Made by a program: the position numbers and the translations under genes
Notes under the pieces: model-generated
What the model was told of the DNA's origin: nothing
Seen by the model: the letters and a program-made list of their open reading frames with translations, nothing else
Database searches by the model: none
Part shown: positions 37,995-45,969 of the stretch, in pieces
Position numbering within the stretch: the first letter of the stretch is position 1
Layout: each line of letters begins with the position of its first letter
Assembly: GCA_051880375.1 (NCBI GenBank)
Contig: JBJENV010000061.1
Location: forward strand, 1-52,492
From: SIG299 sp051880375
GTDB taxonomy: Bacteria; Bacillota; Clostridia; Lachnospirales; Lachnospiraceae
Direction of reading: 5' to 3'
DNA: 52,492 nucleotides

Positions 37995-38888
37995 TTATTT
38001 TTTCTTTCCAGAAAATTTCTTAAATGCGTCCTTAAAAAACGTCGGTGCTGTTGTCTCCTCCGTCTCGCTTTCCTTCGTTTCCTCCTCAGCAGCTGCCGCA
38101 CTTTCCTTTAACTGTTCTGCGAGAGCCCGTTCCTGTTCTTCCTGAAATGCAAAATACTCTGCATCCAGATCCTGCGACTGCATGGAAGCCTCATTTACTA
38201 TCTTTTTCCCTTTTTTCTTTCCTCTTCCCTTGCCGAAGCCGTCCGGAATTTTCGGAGAACTATGTACCTCCACCACAATCGGTGAGCTTAACTTGCTTGC
38301 GTATTCATCCTGTTCTGTTTCCATAACCTCCGAGGCGGTCACGCTTCCGAGCTTTTTGGAATATGATGCCTGCTGATTTGCTGCATCCTCCTTGCTGCGC
38401 CGCTCGTTTTTTGCCTTAATTTCCTCAATTAAATGCAGATAAATCTTCGAGTCTGCCATCGATTCCAGCTGCGACGTAATATCCTGTGAGTTTTCCTGCA
38501 GATAATGCATCTTGTCTTCATAATCCGTCAGAAGCGATTCATATTCCGTTTTCGTTTTCTGATAGGTGTATTCCAGAGCATTCTGCATATTCGAAATGGC
38601 ATCCTGCGTATAGAGTAGCGAAGATGCATATATTTCCTCTGCCCGTTTCATGGCATCCTCCTTGATGTCTGTCGCCATTCTCTCCGCCGCAGCCTGCCCG
38701 CGTTCTCTTGCCGCTGTCGTTGCCTCGTATTCTTCCATCACCTCATATACTGCATAGTTTAATTCTTCGAGCAAGCCAAGCATCCTTTTCTTAGACACGA
38801 TAACATCTTCGCTGGAATATGCACTTTCCTTACAGTTCGCAAGATAGATATGAATCTTTTTCATAATCTGTTCCAATTTATCTGACAT
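37995..38888 (-). CDS. DivIVA-like coiled-coil protein
   Basis: 297 residues from ATG at 38888 (GGAGG 8 bases upstream). Long coiled coil between about 25 and 165 (VIVSKKRMLGLLEELNYAVYEVMEEYEA, RERGQAAAERMATDIKEDAMKRAEEIY), resembling DivIVA/SepF-neighbour and V-ATPase-like coiled proteins of Clostridia. A Gly/Lys basic stretch (KGRGKKKGKK) and an acidic tail with FFKDAFKKFSGKKK follow. Host gene; cell pole or division role is only a possibility. Confidence 0.55.
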   Translation of the reverse strand: MSDKLEQIMKKIHIYLANCKESAYSSEDVIVSKKRMLGLLEELNYAVYEVMEEYEATTAARERGQAAAERMATDIKEDAMKRAEEIYASSLLYTQDAISNMQNALEYTYQKTKTEYESLLTDYEDKMHYLQENSQDITSQLESMADSKIYLHLIEEIKAKNERRSKEDAANQQASYSKKLGSVTASEVMETEQDEYASKLSSPIVVEVHSSPKIPDGFGKGRGKKKGKKIVNEASMQSQDLDAEYFAFQEEQERALAEQLKESAAAAEEETKESETEETTAPTFFKDAFKKFSGKKK

Positions 38889-38917
38889 AACCAAAGCCTC
38901 CACACAGTCATATTCAT

Positions 38918-39937
38918 TTACTCATCCCGCACCACATAGTAGCGGAACGCTTCCGTTTCATATTGTTCCCTCACGGCAATCGGATAAGAAAATACTACCC
39001 GCATTGTTCCGGTGATTTCCTGTTTATCATACTGCGATCCTAACAGTTTTGCACTGTAATACTCCTCTATTACCCAACCACGGAAGACTGTCTCGCCCTC
39101 TTCCAGCAGATACGAAAAACTTCTTTCTTCGGGCACGTGCTCTTCTATCAGCCCTTCCCGTGCATAAACTTCCTCAACTGCAGCCTCATAGGTCTGTCCT
39201 ATCGTATAAATAACAGAAAACAGAATCGTTTCATCTTTACTGCTTGTGTAAACAAAAGACAGAATCGGGGCATTCTTTTCTATCGTCGAATCATCAAAGC
39301 ATTCCGGGAATACAATATAGTGATCCATGGTAATATCCTGCATACTCTGCCAGCCCGCATGAACCAGATTCAACGGATTCAGCGCCGGTGTCGGTGTCGG
39401 CGTCAGTGTCGGTGTCGGCGACGGTATGATTGTTGGTGGCGGCGTAATTGTTGGCGACGGCGCAATTGTTGGCGACGGCGTCGGCGTCAGTGTAGGTGTG
39501 ATTGTCGGTACAGGAGTTTCCGTCGGTTCCGGCACCTGAGTCGGTACAGTCTCCGGCTTCTTCGTTGGCGTTGGTGTCGCAGATGCTTCAGGAGAAGGCA
39601 AAGCTTCGGGTGTCACTGTCGGTGTTGCAGAGACTGTCGGAGTTAGCACCGATGCAGGTGTAGGTGTCGGCACATTGGAAGGCGTAGGTTCCGGGTTTTT
39701 TGTCGGTTCCGGCGCCAGTGAGGCTGCCGGTGACGGTGTAATATCCGATGTCTCTGTCGGTGTTATTGTAGCGGCCGGAATCTCTGTGGCAATCGGTACA
39801 GTTGTGGCAGTCGGTGCAGTTGTGGCAGTCGGCGGTATAGTTATCCTTCCCCCGCCTGTTCTGATGCTGCAGGCACCCGCAAAAATCAATACTGCAACTA
39901 CTCCTATGTAAAAAATATAGTTCTTTTTTCTGTTCAT
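38918..39937 (-). CDS. Thr/Pro-rich lipoprotein with C-terminal domain
   Basis: 339 residues. A lipoprotein signal (basic MNRKKNYIF, hydrophobic IGVVAVLIFAG, lipobox AGAC at C23) is followed by about 160 residues of Thr/Pro repeats (PTPTPT, PEPTE) that would span the cell wall. A folded domain from about 185 (LVHAGWQSMQDITMDHYIVFPECF) then follows, possibly a substrate- or partner-binding module. Surface-anchored host protein of unknown function. Probably co-transcribed with 37995. Confidence 0.75.
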   Translation of the reverse strand: MNRKKNYIFYIGVVAVLIFAGACSIRTGGGRITIPPTATTAPTATTVPIATEIPAATITPTETSDITPSPAASLAPEPTKNPEPTPSNVPTPTPASVLTPTVSATPTVTPEALPSPEASATPTPTKKPETVPTQVPEPTETPVPTITPTLTPTPSPTIAPSPTITPPPTIIPSPTPTLTPTPTPALNPLNLVHAGWQSMQDITMDHYIVFPECFDDSTIEKNAPILSFVYTSSKDETILFSVIYTIGQTYEAAVEEVYAREGLIEEHVPEERSFSYLLEEGETVFRGWVIEEYYSAKLLGSQYDKQEITGTMRVVFSYPIAVREQYETEAFRYYVVRDE

Positions 39938-39993
39938 TATTTTCCTCTGCGGCTGTATACTGCCGTTTCCCTAAAATACAATATCATTTGTCT

Positions 39994-40022
39994 ATTATAT
40001 CGGATTCTTTGTCTCTTTACAA
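39994..40022 (-). promoter_or_regulatory. Promoter of the lipoprotein gene
   Basis: Minus strand TTGTAA, 17-base spacer, TATAAT, 57 bases before the ATG at 39937. Confidence 0.7.
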
Positions 40023-40075
40023 CTACTAACATTTGCAAATTTCCTTCATATAATATGAAAAAAGGAGTTTTGTAT

Positions 40076-40318
40076 ATGTTCAAGCTTCATCATCCGCCGG
40101 GCTGGGAGAAATGGTTCCCGGGCGGCGGCTTATTCCCACCGTTTGCACCTCCGGGAAGGCCTTGTTGTCCGGAACGCAGGCCGGAACATCGTCCGGAGCA
40201 CAGACCGGAGCATAGACCGGAACACAGACCGGAGCATAGACCGGAACACAGACCGGAACACAGACCGGAGCACAGACCGGAACACAGACCGGGACGACGT
40301 CCTCCAAGACCATACTAA
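40076..40318 (+). CDS. Small His/Arg/Pro repeat protein (RPEH repeats)
   Basis: 80 residues from ATG at 40076 behind AAAAAAGGAG. The N-terminus MFKLHHPPGWEKWFPGGG is Trp/Pro/Gly-rich; then nine tandem RPEH units from 12-base DNA repeats (CACAGACCGGAA-type), ending GRRPPRPY. No signal peptide. The charged His-rich repeat could bind metal or polyanions. No known family. Confidence 0.6.
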   Translation: MFKLHHPPGWEKWFPGGGLFPPFAPPGRPCCPERRPEHRPEHRPEHRPEHRPEHRPEHRPEHRPEHRPEHRPGRRPPRPY

Positions 40319-40333
40319 AAATACTGACAAAAA

Positions 40334-40361
40334 CAGGCGTTACGAAAAAACGTAACGCCTG
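40334..40361. terminator. Perfect hairpin between convergent genes
   Basis: CAGGCGTTACG-AAAAAA-CGTAACGCCTG, between the RPEH gene and the convergent SulP gene. Functions as a bidirectional terminator by position. Confidence 0.65.
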
Positions 40362-40402
40362 AACTTAGTTTTTCTGCCATAAGTTTATTACTGTACCTGT
40401 CT

Positions 40403-42079
40403 TTACTCTACTATTTTCTCCGCTCTGTCAAGCGATACGCCGATATTAATACAGAAATTTTCTTTTCCGACCTTATCCACAAAACCCGCACGCTCCATTA
40501 CGGTATAAGGCTGGTACATCGTGTGTGAGAAAATTAAAGTAATGCCCTTGCTTTTACACATGGCGAGCAGATTTTCAAGGGCACGAACTGCCGTAATATC
40601 AATTGTGGAAACCCGTCTCATACGCAAAACGACCACCTTCGTCTCCTCGTTAATCTCCATGCGGGCAATCAGCTCGTCAATCGTCGCAAAGAACATCGGT
40701 CCTTCAATTTCGTATACGAGTACATGTTCCGGAATCGGCTTAAAAATCGGCTTTCCTTCGGCATCCAGAATCTGCGAATCTCCGCTTAAATCATGCCAGC
40801 GACGTATCTTCGTCACCTGCGACATACGATGCAGGAATAAAACCGCGGCAAGGAATACACCGATTTCAACCGCAAACAGAAGGTCTACGACTACACCGGC
40901 AAGGAAGGTCACCATCAGAACGGCAAAGTCCGAACGCGGCGCATTTTTCCACATGAAAACAAATTCTCTCCAGTTGCTCATGTTGTAGGCAACCAGAATC
41001 AGCACCGCTGCCAGTGTCGGCATCGGAATATAGCCTGCAAGCGGCATCATGCAAAGCAGAATGATTGTAACCGTAACACTGTGTACCATTCCCGCAATCG
41101 GAGTACGTCCGCCGCTCTTTACATTATTGGAGGCACGAGCTACCGCACCGGCTACCGGAACCGCACCGAAAATACCGCAGAAAATGTTTGCAATTCCCTC
41201 TCCAATCAGCTCCTGATTGGAATCATGGCGCTCACCAAGCATTCCGTCCGTTACCACGCAGGCAAGCAGGGATACAATCGCAATCAGAATCGCCAGTGTA
41301 ACCGCAGACGGCACAAGATCGAATATCATTTGCAGGCTTACCTTCGGAAGCTCCGGGCGAGGGAAGTGAGAAGGAAGCTCTCCGTATACACTGCGGATGG
41401 TCGCTACCTTGATACCAAATCTGGAATCCAAAAGCAGAACAATCGGTGTCGTAACAAGGATTGCCGCAAGAGAATTCGGGATTTTTGTCGTAAGCTTAGG
41501 GAGCAGAATCAGTACTGCCATCGCGAGAAGTCCGATGCAGAGCGTCGGCAGATCTATCGTATGGATGACTTCACTGTAAGCAACAAACTTATCCACAACC
41601 TTGACCGGAATGGCTCCCATGTCCAGTCCGAAAAACGCCTTCAACTGACCGGAGAAGATACCCATTGCAATACCCGCGGTAAATCCGAGCGTAATGGTCC
41701 GCGGTATATAACGGAGCAGAACACCGGCCTTTAACAGTCCCATAACGATTAACAGGATGCCTGCCATGATAGAAGCTACCGCAAGTCCGGCTAAACCAAA
41801 CTCCTCAATAATCGTAAATACCGTCATAACGGTTGCGGCGGTTGCTCCCCCGATGTTGACACGGCTTCCGCCGAACGCCGAAACTAAAAATCCACCGATA
41901 ATCGCCGAATACAGACCCCTCTCCGGGCTCATTCCGGAAGCAATGGCAAGTGCGACCGAAAGCGGAAATGCAATCACCGCAACCAGAATACCGGCAACGA
42001 TGTCCTTCAGCAGCTGTTCCTTTGTATACCCCTTCATACAGGTAAACAGCTTTGGCTTTGAAATGCTTTTGTTCTTCAT
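40403..42079 (-). CDS. SulP-family anion transporter with STAS domain
   Basis: 558 residues from ATG at 42079 (GGAGAG 7 bases upstream). The SulP membrane part has the sulfate transporter start (DIVAGILVAVIAFPLSVALAIASG), GGATAATVMTV, and NIFCGIFGAVPVAGAVARASNNVKSGG. A C-terminal STAS domain (about 440-550, EGPMFFATIDELIARM and VVVLRMRRVSTIDITAVRAL) follows. SulP proteins carry sulfate, bicarbonate or dicarboxylates; the substrate cannot be told here. Host gene. Confidence 0.88.
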   Translation of the reverse strand: MKNKSISKPKLFTCMKGYTKEQLLKDIVAGILVAVIAFPLSVALAIASGMSPERGLYSAIIGGFLVSAFGGSRVNIGGATAATVMTVFTIIEEFGLAGLAVASIMAGILLIVMGLLKAGVLLRYIPRTITLGFTAGIAMGIFSGQLKAFFGLDMGAIPVKVVDKFVAYSEVIHTIDLPTLCIGLLAMAVLILLPKLTTKIPNSLAAILVTTPIVLLLDSRFGIKVATIRSVYGELPSHFPRPELPKVSLQMIFDLVPSAVTLAILIAIVSLLACVVTDGMLGERHDSNQELIGEGIANIFCGIFGAVPVAGAVARASNNVKSGGRTPIAGMVHSVTVTIILLCMMPLAGYIPMPTLAAVLILVAYNMSNWREFVFMWKNAPRSDFAVLMVTFLAGVVVDLLFAVEIGVFLAAVLFLHRMSQVTKIRRWHDLSGDSQILDAEGKPIFKPIPEHVLVYEIEGPMFFATIDELIARMEINEETKVVVLRMRRVSTIDITAVRALENLLAMCKSKGITLIFSHTMYQPYTVMERAGFVDKVGKENFCINIGVSLDRAEKIVE

Positions 42080-42118
42080 AGATTTTCTCTCCACCTTATT
42101 CTTTCTATACATGATAAA

Positions 42119-42147
42119 ATGCAGGGAACAGCAAATGTCCCCTGCAT
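42119..42147 (-). terminator. Hairpin between GH2 and SulP genes
   Basis: Minus strand ATGCAGGG...CCCTGCAT followed by TTTATC. Ends the GH2 transcript. A TATAAT just upstream on the minus strand (about 42163..42168) means it could instead lie in the SulP leader. Confidence 0.6.
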
Positions 42148-42211
42148 TCACAGTCGGTTTCCATTATTATACCGAACCGTCAGAAAGTCAATCCGAAATT
42201 TTCACAAAATC

Positions 42212-45200
42212 TTAGCAGAACTTGAACCATTTCATGTCAAAATTACTACCCGGCATGAAAATAAACTCTACCGTGCCGTTTCCAAAGAGCGGTTCGATTG
42301 TAAAGGTATGCTCTGTGTAGTCTGCGCATCCCGGCACCTGAACTGCCTGAACCTGTTCGCCCGCCTCTGTCTTGAACCGCAGCTGCACGGTACTGAGTGC
42401 TAACGGAGAGCGGCTTTCCAACGTAATCCGATGTGCACCTGTTTCACCGAAGTCCATGTGCTCATAGCCGATGGTTACGTTATTACCGATATGCTCAATC
42501 GCCGTCTTATCATCCTCGCTCTTACATACTTCAAATGCATCTCCGTATACGTAGCTGTTTTCTCCGGCATAAAGCGTCGCATATGCTTTATTTAACTTTT
42601 CAAAGCTGAAACCACGAAGCTGGTATGATGCATCGGTTGCAATATAAAGTGAGGTAACTCCTCGCAGTCTCTTGCTTAACGTATAGGTTTCTTCCTTAAA
42701 CACCATCCACTCTGCCGGTTTCTGATAATATCCGTCGTATAACAGCGTACTGCCTTCCTCACCCGGCATTCCCTCCCAAAGAGCAATGCTTACCGGGTCA
42801 TTGGTATTTGCAAAAATCGGGAGAGTTACCTTGTCGGAACCGTAATCGCCAAAGTCTACGTGTGTAAAGCCGATAATACACGACTTTCCTCCGTCCTCGC
42901 TGCCAAGGAAATTAATTCCGTGCTCGATTCCTTCGACCGCACGCTCCGTCCGGTAATCGCAAAGTCCGGCAGGCACTTCCTCATACGGGTCAAAGGCCGC
43001 CGCACCGATACCCTCCGCCACAAATTCCAGAGACGACTGGACGCTCTCTGCAAAGCCGCCGTTCTTTGTATAGCAGCGCAGGCGGAACTCTCCGTCGCCC
43101 TCTGCCGTTACATACGCCGTGTTTCCTTCTGTCTTTACCGTCACAAAGTTTACTTCAATTCCTGTATCAATGATTGCCTTCCACTCCAGTTCCCGGTAGG
43201 TGGCATTTTCCGGATAAATCTTCGCTTCTACCTTCACGGTCGGAATTTCCTCCGTACCGTCCTCCTTTTTTACCTTCGTCAGATGTCTGCTCTGCGTGCA
43301 GGTAAGCTCAATCTTACGCACCGGAATTTCCTTTGGATTATCAAGCGGTGCTCCCTGCGAACCGCCGGAATAAAGAGTGCGTTCTCTGTTTTCTTCCGAT
43401 GCAGCAACACCCTCTCTGCATGGTGCTTCCTTCGATGTCAGCACAAGCTCTGACTCCGGCAGACCTTCGGACGAGACGGTGATTTTTATTTCTCCTGCTT
43501 CCTTTTTCGTTCCGATAACCGCTAACAGCTTTCCGCCGAACAGTCTGCGGCTTCTGCCCTTATGCTCGTCAAAGTCCGCGCTGTCTCCGTTGTCAAGGCC
43601 TAAAAGACGTCCTGCTCCCGAAACCGTCACATGCACTCTGTTCCTTGCGTTTTCCACCGGATTGCCGTCCGCATCCAATGCTTCCACCGCTACAAACGCC
43701 AGATCCTCTCCGTCTGCCGAAAGCACTTGTTTTTCCGCCGTCAGCTTAAGCGAAGCCGTATCGCCAAAGGAACGGCGTACCTTTTCGGCAACTACATTTC
43801 CCTGCTCGTCATAGGCAACCGCTTTGATTTCGCCCTTTACATATGGCACCTTCCAGAGCGGCACCAGCTCTCTGCCTGCCACATGGTCAATTTCCCTGAC
43901 TCCCTGACTGACTCCGTTGACAAACAGCTCCACCTTTGGTGCGTTCGTGCACGCCTGTACATCAATGATTTGTCCCTCGTTAAAATCCCAGTATGGGAAG
44001 ACATGTACCATTGGCGCCTGTTTCACATCCGTCCATGCCGACTGGAAAATATAAAATGCATCCTTTTCAAAGCCTGCGGTATCAATCTGTCCGAAGTAGC
44101 TGTTCTTCGTCTGATACGGTGTCGGCTCTCCGAGATAATCATAGCCGGTCCACAAAAACTGTCCGATAGAATAAGTTGCATCACGGTCATCACAAATACA
44201 TGCCTCATAGCTCTTGGCACCCCAGCCGGTAATCGTGTTGCCGAGTGCGGAGCACTGTTCGTCCGTATCCGAAAGAATTGCTTTTTCTCTCGGGAAATGA
44301 TAAATGTTCCGGCTGGCAAGCACCGATGCCGTTTCACTTCCGTAAATGACCCAATGCGGATACTTTTTATGATGCTCGTCGTATAAATATTCCGAATAGT
44401 TATAGCCCGCGCATTCCAATAAATCCTCACACTGCTGCGGATTCTCCCACTTCATGAAATTGGAACCGAGCGTTATCGGCGCATGATGCTTCGGGTCGCT
44501 TCTGCGCGCCGCATCTCTTAAGTTGCAGGTAATTTCCTGTCCTCGTCCCTCCTTTAACGTATCCGGAATTTCATTTCCGATACTCCACATCATCACGCTG
44601 ACATGGTTTCTGTCACGTCTGATCCAGGAGGTCACATCCCTGTCATACCACTCGTTGAAAAATCTGCCGTAATCATACGTGGTCTTACTCTGTTCCCACA
44701 TATCAAAGGCTTCCGAGAAAACTAAAAAGCCCAGTTCGTCCGTCAGCTCCATCAGTTCCGGTGCCGGCATGTTGTGCGAGGTTCGTACTGCATTCACACC
44801 CATCTCACGAAGCTTAAGAAGCTTTCTTCTCATTGCTTCCTTGTGGAAGGTCGAGCCGAGGCAGCCAAAATCATGATGCTCACAGACACCGTTTATCTTG
44901 ACCTTTCTGCCGTTTAACAAAAAGCCTTCGTCCGGCTTAAATTCCATCACCTTAAAGCCGAAGCGCTGTACCTGCTCTTCCAGTAAAACCTCTTCACCGG
45001 AAGCATTCCTGCACCATAAACCTGTCTTTAAGGTATATAAATTTCCCTTTGCTATGTCCCACAGCACCGGCTTTTCCACGAAAAGCTCCTGCGCTACGGT
45101 AACACCGTCTTCTGTCATTTGCAGCTTGCCGCTTCCCGTGCCTGCTCCGACTGCCGTTTCGCACGAAGTAAGTTCACAGCCGCACGGCTTTACAATCTTC

Positions 45201-45856
45201 TGACGCAGTACGAGACCTTCTTTCCCACGGAAATGTTCGATTTCCGTATCGATTTCCACACGCCATGCACTGTTTCCGGCTTCCTTTGCATTCTGACCTA
45301 AGCAAACCGGCGTAATGTAAATTCCGTCCGATGCAATATGTGTCTGATTTCTTGTTTTTAACCATACGTTACGGTAAATTCCCGCACCGGAATACCATCT
45401 TGTATTCAAATAGCGGTATACCACACGCACGTGTACTTCATTTTTTCCTGCCCTTAAGTATGGCGTCATGTCAATTTCAAATGTGGAATAACCGTACTTC
45501 CATTCCCCTGCTTCCTGCCCGTTGACATAGACGGTTGTATCCATGTAAACACCATCAAAGCGCAGGACGGTCTGTTCGTCCGCCTCCGGCTCTCCGAGGG
45601 AAAACTCCTTTCTGTACCAGCCGATGCTGTCACGGTACAGCGCATGTGTTTCATAAATCATCCAATCATGCGGAATATCTACAGGCTTCCATTCCGGCGT
45701 CGCTTCACCGGCAGCCCCCGAAACAGGCGCTCCATGCTTTGGAATATCATAGGAGTTCTCCTCTACCGGAAGCTCTAGAAATTCCCACCCATCGTTCCAC
45801 AATCTGACGTCTGCTCTCTTCATCTGCTCGTTACCATGCCTTTCCGTCGTCTGCAT
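42212..45856 (-). CDS. Glycoside hydrolase family 2, beta-galactosidase type, multi-domain
   Basis: 1214 residues. GH2 N-terminal sugar-binding domain (WNDGWEF, HDWMI, GVYMDTTVYVNG), immunoglobulin-like domain, TIM barrel with acid/base E429 (SIGNEIPD) and nucleophile E508 (YGSETAS), then a DUF4982-like domain (VFPYWDFNEGQIIDVQACTN, VELFVNGVSQG) and further C-terminal beta domains including a CBM-like region (about 1010-1214). No signal peptide, so probably cytoplasmic. Acts on beta-galactosides; the exact substrate is unknown. An ATG at 45823 (MKRADVRLWNDGWEF) may be the true start. Confidence 0.88.
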   Translation of the reverse strand: MQTTERHGNEQMKRADVRLWNDGWEFLELPVEENSYDIPKHGAPVSGAAGEATPEWKPVDIPHDWMIYETHALYRDSIGWYRKEFSLGEPEADEQTVLRFDGVYMDTTVYVNGQEAGEWKYGYSTFEIDMTPYLRAGKNEVHVRVVYRYLNTRWYSGAGIYRNVWLKTRNQTHIASDGIYITPVCLGQNAKEAGNSAWRVEIDTEIEHFRGKEGLVLRQKIVKPCGCELTSCETAVGAGTGSGKLQMTEDGVTVAQELFVEKPVLWDIAKGNLYTLKTGLWCRNASGEEVLLEEQVQRFGFKVMEFKPDEGFLLNGRKVKINGVCEHHDFGCLGSTFHKEAMRRKLLKLREMGVNAVRTSHNMPAPELMELTDELGFLVFSEAFDMWEQSKTTYDYGRFFNEWYDRDVTSWIRRDRNHVSVMMWSIGNEIPDTLKEGRGQEITCNLRDAARRSDPKHHAPITLGSNFMKWENPQQCEDLLECAGYNYSEYLYDEHHKKYPHWVIYGSETASVLASRNIYHFPREKAILSDTDEQCSALGNTITGWGAKSYEACICDDRDATYSIGQFLWTGYDYLGEPTPYQTKNSYFGQIDTAGFEKDAFYIFQSAWTDVKQAPMVHVFPYWDFNEGQIIDVQACTNAPKVELFVNGVSQGVREIDHVAGRELVPLWKVPYVKGEIKAVAYDEQGNVVAEKVRRSFGDTASLKLTAEKQVLSADGEDLAFVAVEALDADGNPVENARNRVHVTVSGAGRLLGLDNGDSADFDEHKGRSRRLFGGKLLAVIGTKKEAGEIKITVSSEGLPESELVLTSKEAPCREGVAASEENRERTLYSGGSQGAPLDNPKEIPVRKIELTCTQSRHLTKVKKEDGTEEIPTVKVEAKIYPENATYRELEWKAIIDTGIEVNFVTVKTEGNTAYVTAEGDGEFRLRCYTKNGGFAESVQSSLEFVAEGIGAAAFDPYEEVPAGLCDYRTERAVEGIEHGINFLGSEDGGKSCIIGFTHVDFGDYGSDKVTLPIFANTNDPVSIALWEGMPGEEGSTLLYDGYYQKPAEWMVFKEETYTLSKRLRGVTSLYIATDASYQLRGFSFEKLNKAYATLYAGENSYVYGDAFEVCKSEDDKTAIEHIGNNVTIGYEHMDFGETGAHRITLESRSPLALSTVQLRFKTEAGEQVQAVQVPGCADYTEHTFTIEPLFGNGTVEFIFMPGSNFDMKWFKFC

Positions 45857-45890
45857 GAGGTATCTGATTCCTTATGCAGACACAAGTTTT

Positions 45891-45909
45891 CTATGCTAAC
45901 ATAGCATAG
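45891..45909. promoter_or_regulatory. Candidate operator upstream of the GH2 gene
   Basis: Palindrome CTATGCTA-ACA-TAGCATAG about 35 bases before the annotated start, overlapping a weak -10-like TATGCT. Sugar-responsive LacI-type control is possible; no regulator gene is adjacent in the window. Confidence 0.45.
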
Positions 45910-45969
45910 CACAAATCTTACCCGAATACCACTGAAAAAAAGCGGAATACTCTTTTTCCCGTTTCCTGT

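Noticed and set aside
39137..39646. Long arginine-rich open frame on the plus strand
   Set aside because: It is the antisense shadow of the Thr/Pro repeats of the lipoprotein gene, without a ribosome site.
40185..40290. Short regular repeats as a CRISPR array
   Set aside because: The 12-base units are contiguous with no spacers, keep one reading frame (RPEH), and lie in a gene with a good ribosome site.
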